Of a stretch of 64,000 nt of DNA, positions 24,601-34,773 are shown one piece after another; the stretch's first letter is position 1, and each line of letters begins with the position of its first letter. The translations under genes were made by a program, and so were the position numbers. Under the pieces are notes generated by a model. It was not told the origin of the DNA. It saw nothing but the letters and a program-made list of their open reading frames with translations, and did no database searches. This DNA comes from Canna indica (lineage: Eukaryota > Streptophyta > Magnoliopsida > Zingiberales > Cannaceae), in contig CP136890.1 in assembly GCA_034359265.1 (NCBI GenBank), positions 103,069,501-103,133,500 of the forward strand, read 5' to 3'.

Positions 24601-27600
24601 GAGATTTTAGTTGTGAGCCTAGCAAAAGAAAAATTGAGATAGATTCGTATACGGTAGAATTACTAATCAATACAGTTTTGAAGAAATCTAAAAGAAGTAT
24701 TATAAAATTCAAATCAACTCAACTTAACTCCATAAGTGTCACAGTTTGAATCACAATGGGTAAAATAGTAATATCGCACTTAATGCCAATTATCCACATG
24801 AACTCTTTTTTTTCACACTATTGCTGGTTTCTTGGTAGTATTACTATGGGTTTGAGAATTATTTGGAAAATAAATAACTAATCTTGGGGATTAGTATGTA
24901 AGTATATGGACAAAAAGTACAATACCTAAAGTGCTAAATGGGATGTGTGCCTGATATGAATACTAGTTGGCAATATGAAAATATCTGACTAAGATGTTTG
25001 CCAATAGATAATCAGTTTCTTTAATTTCTTGGACAAAAGTAAATGCAATAACTTAATTCAAATAAATGGATAGTCGGGGATTGTTGTAATTGTGATTATT
25101 GGATAATTGAGATAAATGTTTGTTTTTTTAAAAAGAAAATAGTGATTTCATATACCACTGAATGTTCCATAGATCTCAAGAGCAAATTGAAGGATTTCAA
25201 GAAAGGTACTGCAATTAAAACTAAGCTAAAACTGTTACAAACTCACAATTAAGTTTTGTTTCAAAGACTTAAGTGAAACTTAACAATATTCAAATACCAA
25301 TAAACTGAAAGTTAATTGTAAGTTTGTAACAGTTTTGGCTTAGTTTAAATTGCAGTATCTTCCTAGAAATCTTTCAATTTACTCTTGAGATCTATATGAA
25401 ATCACTTTTTTTTCTTTGAAAAAAACATCCATTTATCTCAATTATCCAATTATCTCAATTACATTAATCCCCAACTATCCGTTTATTTGAATTAGGTTCT
25501 TGCATTTACTTTTATCCATGAAATTAAGGAAAGTGATTATCTGTTGGCAAACATGTTAGTCAGATATTTTTGTATTGCCAACAAGTATTCATGTCATGAA
25601 CATTCCATTAAGCACTTTAGGTCTTGTATTTTTTTTTTTTGTCATTATGCTTGCATACTAAGCCCCAATATTAGTTTGTTATTTATTAATTAATATTTCT
25701 CAAACCCATAGTTTTACTATCGAAAACCCTCAATAATGTGAAAAAAATTAGTTCATGTGGATAATTGACATTCGGTGCAATATTACTATTTTACTCATTA
25801 TGATTCAAACTATGACACTTTGGGGTTGAGTTGATTTGACTTTTATAATGTTCTTTTAGATTTCTTCAAAACTATGTTGATTTAATTTTATGAGTTGATG
25901 TGGATAATTGACATTGAGTGCAATATTATTTTACTTAACTAAATTTTATTGGGTTGATGTGGATAATCAACCAGAACCTGATCCAGTTCCCAATCGAACT
26001 AGTTAAATTGGCTGGTCCTGCCCGGTTTGCAAAACACTGCTGTATTTTTGACAACATTTTCTGAGGCGACTTTGCTGCGAAAGCCTCGCCAATAAAGCTT
26101 TGCCCCAAAAATGCAATGTTCCATAATATTGTTGTATAATGACAAAATTTTGACCTTGTTGCCCCTGCCACATGAAGGAGAAATCCACAAAAAAATGTGA
26201 TGGGACTTAGCATTCAGAGACAACCCTCGTTGCGCGCGTCTTCGAAATAGGAAGGTGGAAGAGAAATCAGGATTTTGTTATCTTTATTTTTTTTACTATG
26301 TAAGGGTGCAAGAGAAATAGAAAGACAATTTCTGAGAAAACTTTGGTTAGCCTTTTTGTTGAGAGAAATAAACAACCACTGATGAACCTAGAGAAAAATT
26401 CATAATGTACAAATCATCTGCAAGATTAACCTGTCAAATTGTAATTTAATACACAATTATTTTTCAATTTATATTTTTGTTGGTGAAAACCTATTTTCTT
26501 GTAGTGATATCAAGCATAAGTTATGTTGTTGGTCTGAAATTTTATTATACAATTCACAGCTTAAAATTTTCCTTTGCTTTGGTAAAAGAAAATTCCCTTT
26601 GCTTGAATTTTGTTGATTTATCTTATAATTAGAGAAAGTGAATGCTTGTTTTAGTGTATATTCATTTTTGTTTGATTGGATAGAGTAATAGATTTGTTTA
26701 CCATAGAAGAATGTATTATTGAGGTTGGTTCCTTGAACATACAACACCATTAAATTTTTAGTTATCACCATAGATTATATTTGACTAGATGTAAATTATA
26801 AGCGCACTACATCCGTAACACAGAACCCAGTCAGGATACTATTAAGTAGTTATAGGGTAGTTGTCACTATTTCTGTTTTTTTAGTCTATAAAATTGACAC
26901 TTATTAATTTAATTCTGTAAAGCATAAATACCTAATCTACATGTTGACTGACATTACTATGGATTTAAATACTGATACCATTAGAAGAGATCAGTATAAG
27001 GTAAGATAGGATATTGATATTAGTTTTAATTACCTGGACCCTAAATACCCAGAGAATGGTAATACAATTTGCATTTCAATCCCTTGCATCTGACATAATG
27101 AAAATTATAAAATGATTTGTTTTCTTAAAAATTTCTCATGGTTGGATGCATAGTTTAAAATATTGTACCATACCGAGTGGTATGGTTAAGGGGTTTGAGG
27201 GCTATAAAAACCCCTCAAACCCCTTATGAACTTCTCTTCATTTTATAGCCTCTCTGAAGTATCTCTCAAACCTCTCTGAATCTCTCAAATCTCTCTCAAT
27301 CTCTTAAACCTCTACTTTAATTTGAGACGTTCCTATGCTTTAGTAGTCTATTTTGTATGTTTTTTAATCATTTTAACGAATTAAGTATTTTAAACTATGA
27401 GTTCAGAGTGTAAAATGAAAAAAAAAGGTACCAATATTGGCCAGTTACTGGATTGGCACTGGTATGAGATTTTAAACCTTGGTTTGATGTAATAATGTCA
27501 TAACACCTAAATTTCTATGCTTCTGATAAATGGCTTTTGTTGACGAATTTCTTGTGGCTTAACACCTTATTCTTTTTCTACTGATAATTTTGTAATTATT

Positions 27601-28211
27601 TCTATGATACTGATAAATGTAACACCTACATTCCTTGCAGCTGATTTAATGGAATAATTTGTCATATCAAAGCTTCCTAGAGCATACATAAATGCATAAT
27701 TTGATCTTACCAGTATTACATGAAACTAGTGTAACTCTTAATAAGTTCATATATTCAAGATTTTTTTTTTTCTGTAGGTTTGTTTCGGTTTTATTTTTTT
27801 GGTCTTTTGAGTAGTCTTATCTTCTTTTCTTTTCACTCTGTTATGTTATTATGATATTTTAGGAATCTCATTGGTGATTTCTGTGATGCAGGGAAGCCAC
27901 TACAACCAGACCTGCTACTATGGCATCTCAATCTGGTATTCCATCAGCACACAGATTTTCTTTTGTATCCTGAAGATTACTGATAAAGCACTATCTATCA
28001 TACCGTCCAATTAATTCTTCTTTTTTATCTTGCAGATTCTGTAGTTGATGAAGGTGGTAGGCGTCAGAATAAGCCTCGTAGGCAAGTCACATTCTAGTTT
28101 TATCTAAATTTAATTGATATTTTACAATCTTATACTGCAGTTTGTGATTTTTTTTCTCCTGATTCTATTGGGTGCTTCAGCAGATATTCTGAGATGAACT
28201 TTGGCCAATGA
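18634..28211 (+). CDS. MLN51: MLN51/CASC3 (Barentsz) exon-junction-complex protein
   Basis: Nine coding exons: 18634-19169, 20644-20746, 20883-21097, 21185-22044, 22201-22309, 24006-24131, 27892-27935, 28036-28081, 28184-28211. They sum to 2067 nt, 688 aa. Residues 1-150 are highly acidic. The Btz/SELOR core (about 150-205) is recognisable: AFYMHDDRF, GRRRRMFGGRKLWDPKDEHAW, HDRFEEM. It is split by intron 1 inside the RRRR run. Residues 214-245 are an RG/RGG box (GGFRGRGSGRSRG), and the rest is low complexity with a Pro run. The C-terminus RRYSEMNFGQ is as in plant homologs. Barentsz clamps eIF4A3 on spliced mRNA and serves NMD and localisation (family knowledge). The ATG at 18634 (MEAWGDEEYE) is chosen over the in-frame ATG at 18562. 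Intron 8 is GC-AG (AG|GCAAGT). Intron 6 (3.76 kb) holds a large inverted repeat. Confidence 0.93.
19170..20643. other. MLN51 intron 1 with a possible element at ~19400-19985
   Basis: The donor is the weak GTTATT after 19169 and the acceptor is at 20643. From about 19423 (ggcaggtcataaatgtgttg) to about 19980 (tttttgccagccctag) the ends are partly complementary (ggcaggtcat / ...gggtcatagacgtg), suggesting an old TIR element. The evidence is weak and no TSD was found. Confidence 0.3.
24674..25876. repeat. Giant inverted repeat (foldback) in MLN51 intron 6
   Basis: Two arms of about 580 bp, 24674-25255 and about 25305-25876, are reverse complements with scattered mismatches (by eye over 80%). 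Paired blocks include ttttgaagaaatctaaaaga / tcttttagatttcttcaaaa, gtttgaatcacaatgggtaa / ttactcattatgattcaaac, and taagctaaaactgttacaaa / tttgtaacagttttggctta. The loop is about 50 bp. A partial extra copy of the motif gatgtggataattgac recurs at 25900-25975. There is no coding capacity. It may be a foldback transposon. The transcribed intron would fold into a long dsRNA. Confidence 0.85.
27153..27477. mobile_element. Small TIR element in MLN51 intron 6 (family with 6897)
   Basis: The left end gtttaaaatattgtaccata and right end ggtatgagattttaaac are inverted copies with the same sequence as the ends of the element at 6897-7334. The interior has a ctctcaaacctctctgaatc type CT-rich tandem run (about 27238-27310). 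Confidence 0.55.
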
Positions 28212-28900
28212 ATTACACCTTTGGTGAGCATATTCCACTAAGCAGATTAAGGTTGGTGATGTTCATATAATATCGAGGGCCTTCATTGACTTACCTTTAG
28301 TAATAACTGGTTTATGCATATTCATTCTGCAGGTCCTCATTGAAGTCCTCTGTGATTTTCTGCTGGTGATCTGGAGCACTTTGGGCTGATTATTGTCTCA
28401 AGATTCGCTAGGTATGTGGTGCTTTTGATCCTTGTTGCTTTGTGTTATTATCTAACTGTATTTTAGTTGTAATCACTGCAGATATGTGTTACCAGTGCTT
28501 GTTGTGGTGTAAGAAGATCATTGGCAGCAGGGCTAGCGTCATTTGTGTTTGAAATGTGGTGAGACCGTTGTAACCTATTCCCATTTTGTCAAGGGCCTAC
28601 TACTTGATCTAATTGCAATTGGTCGATCAGGTTCTTTCTGTGCAGGTGTTTACTAGATGTTTGTGTGGATGGAAGCTTGTCTCAAACGGTGGCAAGCTTC
28701 TTCTATAGTGAGAGATGAAAAGAACCTTTGAAGAATAATTGGCATTTGGTGGTTGGAGTTTGATTTGCCATAAAGTGTCTAGGTGAGCTGCGCAGTTTGC
28801 CATTTGAGTTATTTGACCTTCTGATTGCATGTCTTATGGTATTCATAGCATTTAAGAATCGGTTTTAGCTTTTAGCTTTTTCCTTGTAAATGACGGTTAT
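28212..28900 (+). other. MLN51 3' UTR with candidate introns
   Basis: After the stop at 28209-28211 there is a series of good splice sites: donor 28224 (TTG|GTGAGC), acceptor ending 28332 (TTCTGCAG), donor 28412 (TAG|GTATGT), acceptor ending 28481 (CACTGCAG), donor 28558 (GTG|GTGAGA), acceptor ending 28645 (CTGTGCAG). Used together these give UTR exons 28333-28411 and 28482-28557. The second and third exon junctions would lie about 91 and 167 nt past the stop. The poly(A) end is not fixed. Splice use is inferred. Confidence 0.5.
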
Positions 28901-30087
28901 TGCGTTCTTAATTGTTATCAAGATATTGTTTTGGCGCTTGTTTAGAATCTTGTTGTGAGGCTTGATTATTAATTTTCCCCTTCCTCTTTATATAATATCT
29001 AAATCTATACCATACTATACTTATATATAGTTTCATATTAATCTTGTTAAGTTTATTATTAAGTTGATGAGTTGACGCATAGAATTGGATATAATTTCTC
29101 CACTTCATTTCAGAAAAAAACAACACATTAATAGGGGGATGTACTTTGCTTATTCTAAGCAGTCGATGTAGCTTGTTTTTTATTTCAATGAGTTGAAATT
29201 TTATGTACTTTAGTTAGTGTATTACACGTTGAGTTGGAAATTTTGCCACTTTGGCACTTTCAAGTCTTTTATGGCATATTGGTTTGAAGCAACTGATAGT
29301 TCGTGCATAGTTTGAACAGATAATGATAAGTAACTGATAGTTCGTGCATAGTTTTGGCATCTAGCAAATTTTATGCTGTATTATCCGATCGTTTTGACGG
29401 ATGTGATAAGGCAGACAATTGAAAAAGGTGATAATGGGAATGTGGTATTTTGAGAGGAAAATATATATTTCTAAAAGAATCTAAATCGTTTTGACGGACG
29501 TATATTATATATTTAATTAGTTTCAACTCACAATATGCTGCGTACGCCATTAATTATTTAGCTCATATATAAAACTATCTCACAATCTTCCATAAATTAA
29601 TATAGAATTGTACCGATCGAGTATGTATACTGGCTTGCAATTCATTCATCAAGTAATATCCACCGATATCTTAATTATTTAGGTAGGTCAACTCAAAATA
29701 TACTACAATCACATGCATGCGAAATCTTATTTCTTAATTATGCAAACAGTCATAATCAAAAGATTCACAATTCGATCATGATGATGATATATATATATAT
29801 ATATATATATAGAAATGTTAAATTCTTCTGACTGAGTGTTTAATAATTCTCGTAATACTCTCGTATAATAATGTATTATTATTAATAAAATTATTAAATT
29901 AATTTTTAGGAAGACATAGCAAAACTTATATAGATATATATATATATATATCCATACGGAGCCTCGCTGCTAATGAACTAATATTTTTAATATTGAACCT
30001 AAAGTAAAAATATTAGATTCACTCATTTGCAATACAGGTTCATTCTTATTTTAAATTCAGTTTGAATTATACTAGATTTAATTTTAA
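28901..30087. other. Intergenic, AT-rich, no gene
   Basis: Between the MLN51 3' end and the acyltransferase I see no gene. Simple (TA)n repeats lie at about 29788-29811 and 29930-29951. Confidence 0.6.
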
Positions 30088-30375
30088 GGGTAAATTACAC
30101 TAACCTCCCCTGAGGTTTAGTGAAATTACACTGACCTCCCATCTATTTGTAATTTTATCTTATAATTTTCCTAAGTTTTGTAAAAGATTACACAAACCTC
30201 CCCTATTACAAAATAAGATTACACAAACTTCTTCTGAGTTTTGTAAATTATTACACAGACCTCCCCTAAAATAATTACTCAAAGATTACTCAGGGGAGGT
30301 GATTGTAATCTGAACAAATAGAGAGGGATCAGTATAATTTCATTAAACCTCAGGAGAGATGAGTGTAATTTATCC
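30088..30375. mobile_element. Mutator-like MITE, 288 bp
   Basis: The left end gggtaaattacactaacctc and right end gatgagtgtaatttatcc are inverted copies, extended by cctgaggttt / aaacctcagg. The flanks are taattttaa at 30079-30087 and taattttaa at 30376-30384, a perfect 9-bp target duplication, which indicates a Mutator-type insertion. The interior contains several more copies of acctccc and gaggttt-like words. Confidence 0.85.
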
Positions 30376-30482
30376 TAATTTTAATAAAATTAGATTTATT
30401 CTTATAAAAGTTTCATAGATATTATTATGAAGTCCGACTCCATAAAAATTGCACTGGCTGGGTACGAAAAAATTTTATTATT

Positions 30483-30601
30483 AAGCCCGACTCCATAGAA
30501 AAACTCTATAGAGCCGGGCTCCGACGGTGAAACACCAATCTCAAAGCAAAATAAAAATTGCTTTGAGACGGGTGTTTCACCATCGGAGGCAGGCTCCATA
30601 G
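30483..30601. promoter_or_regulatory. Competing hairpins just upstream of the BAHD TATA box
   Basis: The segment 30506-30545 (ctatagagccgggctccgac, then ggtgaaacaccaatctcaaa) is complementary to 30556-30601 (ttgctttgagacgggtgttt, then caccatcggaggcaggctcc), giving arms near 40 bp around an 11-nt A/T loop. In addition, agcccgactccatag at 30483-30497 can pair with ctatagagccgggct at 30506-30520. The middle block can therefore pair left or right, not both. It sits 25-140 bp upstream of the TATA box and is probably a small transposon end. Confidence 0.6.
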
Positions 30602-30625
30602 TCGTCCTCCTGCGTACGTGCTCTT

Positions 30626-30632
30626 TATATAA
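30626..30632 (+). promoter_or_regulatory. TATA box of the BAHD gene
   Basis: TATATAA within ctctttatataaaggc lies 87 bp upstream of the start codon at 30719, a normal plant TATA-to-ATG distance with a short leader. Confidence 0.6.
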
Positions 30633-30718
30633 AGGCAACCCCTTCTCCTGTGATATGAGCCAAACGAAGACAGAGGCAATCAAGCACACAGCTAGTAGAC
30701 GGCAGGCATTAGTTAACC

Positions 30719-33700
30719 ATGAGCTTCTCCTACTCCGCGAAGAAGCCGGCCCCGGAGCTGGTGGTACCCGCCGGCCCTACGCCGGGCGGCCGCCTCCCGC
30801 TCTCCTCCATGGACCGCACCGCGGTGGTGCGGATCCTCGTGGACCTGGTGCTCGTGTTCAAACAGGGTCTGGCGCCGGCGACGGCCATCAAGGCGGCGCT
30901 GTCGAGGGCGCTCGTGCCCTACTACCCGGTGGCCGGGCGGATCGTGGAGCCGAGCCCCGGTAAGACGGAGGTCGCGTGCACCGGTGACGGCGTGTGGTTC
31001 GTAGAGGCCTCCGCGGAGTGCAGTCTCAAGGATGCGAACAACCTCGAGCGCCCTCTCCTGCTGCCAAAGCAGGAGCTCCTCCCATTTGCTCCCTCTCATG
31101 TTAATGAGCAGGATTTGATCTTTATGATGCAGGTATAATACTAATCACCATATATTCTTACTCAAACGAATTAAATTTATAATAGAAATTGCAAAAGTTT
31201 TCATTAATTTGAGGGGGGGGGGGGGAATATACGTAATTGATGGATGAAGAGATGTTTGCATGCATGCATGCCACGCGGAGTACGTGCAGGGAGGGTTGAT
31301 GGAACATGACAATACTCACTGCTGCTCCTGCTCAATTCATAAAGAAGGGCAGCAGATCATAATATTAAATATGAGGGTAGCTAGGTTGAACATATATACA
31401 ATTAATATATATATATATATTTGGTATTATTTATTATTTATTATTATTATTATAAAAGTTGGTTCAACTTTTGAGGGTTTTCATTAAAATATTTGGTTTG
31501 GTTGAGATTTTATATTTTTTCTGAAAAATATGAAAAAAACAAAAACAAAAATAACTATAATGTGTATATACATGTCTATATATATAATGCAATAGTAATA
31601 GAAAGACTGCATTCGAACTAGGAGGCGCAGATAAGAACAATGGCGGAGAATTAAGGTTACAGTCCATGAATTGAGCTAGGAACACGTACAACTGAACAAT
31701 GGCGGAGAATAAAGGTTACAGTTCATGAATTATAGATTATAATTAAGGTGTAGATAAGAACAATGGCGGATATCGAATTAAGGTTACAGTTCATGAATTG
31801 AGCTAGGAACACAACTGAACCGTGTGAGAGAAGAGATTATTTTGGAAGATGCACGAATTATAGGGCAAAGTAGCAACGGAGCAGAAAGAGGGGGAAGAAG
31901 ACGATGACGAGATGGACGCATGGCTGCGCTGCACTGCACTAACGAAGCACAAGTGAGAGTGAAGATAAAAATGGGTCCGGTTTTTCCCAGGTGAACTTAC
32001 CGCCTACAGAAAGAGTGTAAAGAGGCCCCAAAAAAATTTTAAACGTCGGAAATCGTCCAAAATCGGCCACGGTGAATATTCTTATTTTCATTTGCGGTGA
32101 CGGTACTTCTTGTAACGTGTAAGACGATGAAGAGATGGACGCATGGCTGCGCTGCACTGCACTAACGAGCCACGAGTGAGAGCGAAGATAAAAATGGGTC
32201 CGGTTTTTCCCAAGTGAACTTACCGCCTACAGAAAGAGTGTAAAGAGGCCCCAAAAAAATTTTAAACATCGGAAATCGTCCAAAATCGGCCACGGTGAAT
32301 ATTCTTATTTTCATTTGCGGTGACGGTACTTATTGTAACGTGTAAGTATGACGAATGTGCCAGGTCACCAACAGCACATGTGGCGGCTTCGCTGTGGGCA
32401 TTAGATTAAATGGGTCCGGTTTTTCTCAAGTGGACTTACCGCCTACGGAAAGAGGGTAAAGAGGCCCCAAAAAAATTTTAAACATCGGAAATCGTCCAAA
32501 ATCGGCCACGGTGAATATTCTTATTTTCATTTGCGGTGACGGTACTTATTGTAACGTGTAAGTATGACGAATGTGCCAGGTCACCAACAGCACATGTGGC
32601 GGCTTCGCTGTGGGCATTAGATTAAATAAGTTCGGTTTTTCGCAGGTGAACTTACCGCCTACAGAAAGAGTGTAAAGAGGTCCCAAAAAAATTTTAAACG
32701 TCGGAAATCGTCCAAAATCAACCACGGTGAATATTCTTATTTTCACTTGAGGTGACAATACTTCTTGTAACGTGTAAGTATAATGAATGTGCCAGGTCAC
32801 CAACAGCACATGTGGCGGCTTCGCAGTGGGCATTAGATTAAATGGGTCCGGTTTTTCTCGGGTGGACTTACCGCCTACAGAAAGAGGGTAAAGAGGCCCC
32901 AAAAAAATTTTAAACGTCTGAAATCGTCCAAAATCGGCCACGGTGAATATTCTTATTTTAACTTGCGGTGACGGTACTTCTTGTGACGTGTATTTTAAAT
33001 CTGCCAGGTCACCAACTTCACATGTGGCGGCTTCGCAGTGGGCATTAGATTCAGCCACACAGTGTTCGACGGCCTCGGCGCCGCCCAGTTCCTCAAGGCC
33101 GTCGCCGAGCTGGCGCGCGGCCACGCTCGCCTCGTCGTCGACCCCGTGTGGCGCCGCGACGCCATCCCCACCCCGCCCAAGGTCTCCCGCGGCCACCCGC
33201 CCACCCTCGCCGCGTTCCACTTCGAGACCGCCGTATTCGACGTCTCCGCCGACCGCATCAACCTCGTCAAGAACCTCTTCTCCCGCGAGACCGGCCAGAA
33301 GTGCTCCACCTTCGACGTGGTCACCGCCATTGTGTGGCAGTGCCGGACGCGCGCCATCGGCCTCCCGCCCGCCGCCGACGTCCACCTCGGCTTTGCTGCC
33401 AATACCCGCCACCTGCTCCGGCAGCTGCTGCCGCAGGAGGGCTTCTACGGCAACTGCGTGTACCCGATGGCGATCAAGGCGAGGGGCGAGAGGATCGACG
33501 GCGCGTCGCTGGTGGAGGTGATCGAGGTGATACGGGAGGCGAAGGAGAGGATGTCGGGCATGTTCTTGAGTTGGGTGATGGGGGGTTCGGGGGAGGATCC
33601 GTACAAGGTGCCGCTGGATTACGGGACGATGGTGGTGTCGGATTGGAGCAGGGTGGGCTTCGCGGAGGTGAACTACGGCTGGGGAGAAGCGATACACGTG

Positions 33701-33856
33701 GCGCCGGTGAACGATGAGTGCAACTTCGTCGCTTCGTGCATCTACCTGCAGCCGTCGAAGCCCAAGCAGGGGATGCGACTGATGACGCGCTGCGTGGAAA
33801 AGCAACATCTGCCTGCCTTCACTGCGGAGATGACCAAGTTTCTACTCCATAAATGA
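30719..33856 (+). CDS. BAHD acyltransferase (benzoyl/anthraniloyl-transferase type)
   Basis: Exon 1 is 30719-31132 (138 aa) and exon 2 is 33008-33856, total 420 aa. Exon 1 has the BAHD start with PAGPTPGG and LPLSSMDRT, and ALVPYYPVAGRI. Exon 2 has [18 protein letters not shown], with the catalytic HxxxD at H155-D159. The structural DFGWG motif appears as NYGWG (360-364), so Asp is replaced by Asn and Phe by Tyr. These soluble enzymes move an acyl group from CoA to an alcohol or amine; the sequence looks closest to benzyl-alcohol benzoyltransferase and methanol anthraniloyltransferase-like monocot proteins, but the substrate cannot be read. The intron lies at the conserved Q|V position (MMQ|V). 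The 1.9-kb intron contains a 216-bp tandem array that copies the exon 2 acceptor. Two broken exon 2 copies follow downstream. The gene is very GC-rich, as in monocots. Confidence 0.88.
31973..33059. repeat. 216-bp tandem array across the BAHD intron/exon 2 boundary
   Basis: Units start with gggtccggtttttc (or a close variant) at 31973, 32196, 32412, 32628 and 32844. The spacings are 223, 216, 216 and 216 bp. Each unit carries cttaccgcctacagaaagag, aatcgtccaaaatcggccac and ggtgacggtactt. Units 2-4 also carry the donor-like gtgtaagtat, the acceptor tgccag and the first ~50 bp of exon 2 (gtcaccaac...gggcattagatt). Copies of the acceptor junction are at 32364, 32580 and 32796; the real one is 33008. 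The same unit recurs twice at 38353 and 38569. Confidence 0.92.
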
Positions 33857-33970
33857 ATTAAGCTAAGGACGTTCACTTTCCAATATGAAATATACTGTTG
33901 CCTTGATTCGACCGATCGAGCATTACGGAAGGAAGGAGGAGATGAACAAGTCTCTTCCTCGTCCTCCATA
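33857..33970. other. BAHD 3' flank
   Basis: This short stretch (gttcactttccaatatgaaa ... cgtcctcca) is shared with the 3' flanks of both downstream pseudogene copies and stops matching at about 33969, where the CACTA-like block begins. Confidence 0.6.
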
Positions 33971-34560
33971 CATTACAAAACATCGTTGTAATTCTGACGA
34001 CGAATTATAAAGAAATTTTAACGTCGGAGGGAGTAAATATTTGCATTCTGACGGCAGTGAATCCGTCGAAAACGCGTGTCAAAAACCCTCTGCTTAATTT
34101 TAAATATTGACGTCTATCCAGACGTAAAGATTTAAATTTCGACGACGTGAGCAGTCGAAACGAGACGTCAGTATTCAAAACGAGTCGTTATGCTTAGCAT
34201 ATTGACGTCTAAACAGGCGTCAATATGCTAAGCATATTAATATAGCGTTTTTTTGTTTTTTTTAAATAAATTTTACTCGTAATCAATAATTAATATATTA
34301 ATTAGCTAATTAATTTAAAATTAATCAAATTAGCATCAAAATTTATAATTTTATTTAATTGGAACAGTAATACAAAATTTGATTAAAACAATACTTAGTA
34401 AATTTAATTACAAATAAAATTAAACATCAATTGGTGTTTCATCATTGACATCAATTGGTGTTTCATCATTACGAGAATGTAGTTGATGGGATGCTTCAGC
34501 TCTGTTTGATATATCAAGTTGTGCTTCTGTTGTCGGATATAAAGGTTCACCATGGTAATA

Positions 34561-34773
34561 TCAAATGGTATATCTCGGTAAAATTCCATTCCATATTAAG
34601 TGTCTTTCAACATCTTCTGGTTTATGATATTTCCTATTGATGCATTTTTTGCACGGACAATTCATTGTGCCATCTTCATCCAATCCATTATCAATTGCGA
34701 ACTGCATAAATTTTTTCATTCCTCTCGCATAGGCTTTAGATGATTGAGGTGCTGACATCCAAGTTTTATCCAT
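34561..34773 (-). pseudogene. CACTA transposase-associated domain, truncated
   Basis: The minus-strand frame from 34773 reads MDKTWMSAPQSSKAYARGM, then a Cys pattern CPCKKCINRKYH, and EDVERHLIWNGILPRYT. This is the N-terminal domain (Transpos_assoc type) of plant En/Spm CACTA transposases, recognised from the M(D/S)K.WM...RSS..Y..G and CPC..C.N pattern. It stops at 34561 after 70 residues. Only about 600 bp remain before the left end, so the catalytic part is missing. It is a relic and probably inactive. Confidence 0.75.

Noticed and set aside
25935..26223. Overlapping minus-strand frames with hydrophobic wording
   Set aside because: They sit deep within MLN51 intron 6 and show no family motif.
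32546..33808. A 420-codon open frame on the minus strand across BAHD exon 2 and the array
   Set aside because: It is antisense to a clear BAHD exon. It stays open because the 216-bp period is a multiple of three and the exon is GC-rich; it has no start context or recognisable domain.
34404..34640. Short frames with repeated HQLMSMMKHQLM wording
   Set aside because: They come from a small tandem repeat (ttggtgtttcatcatt twice) inside the CACTA-type remnant.
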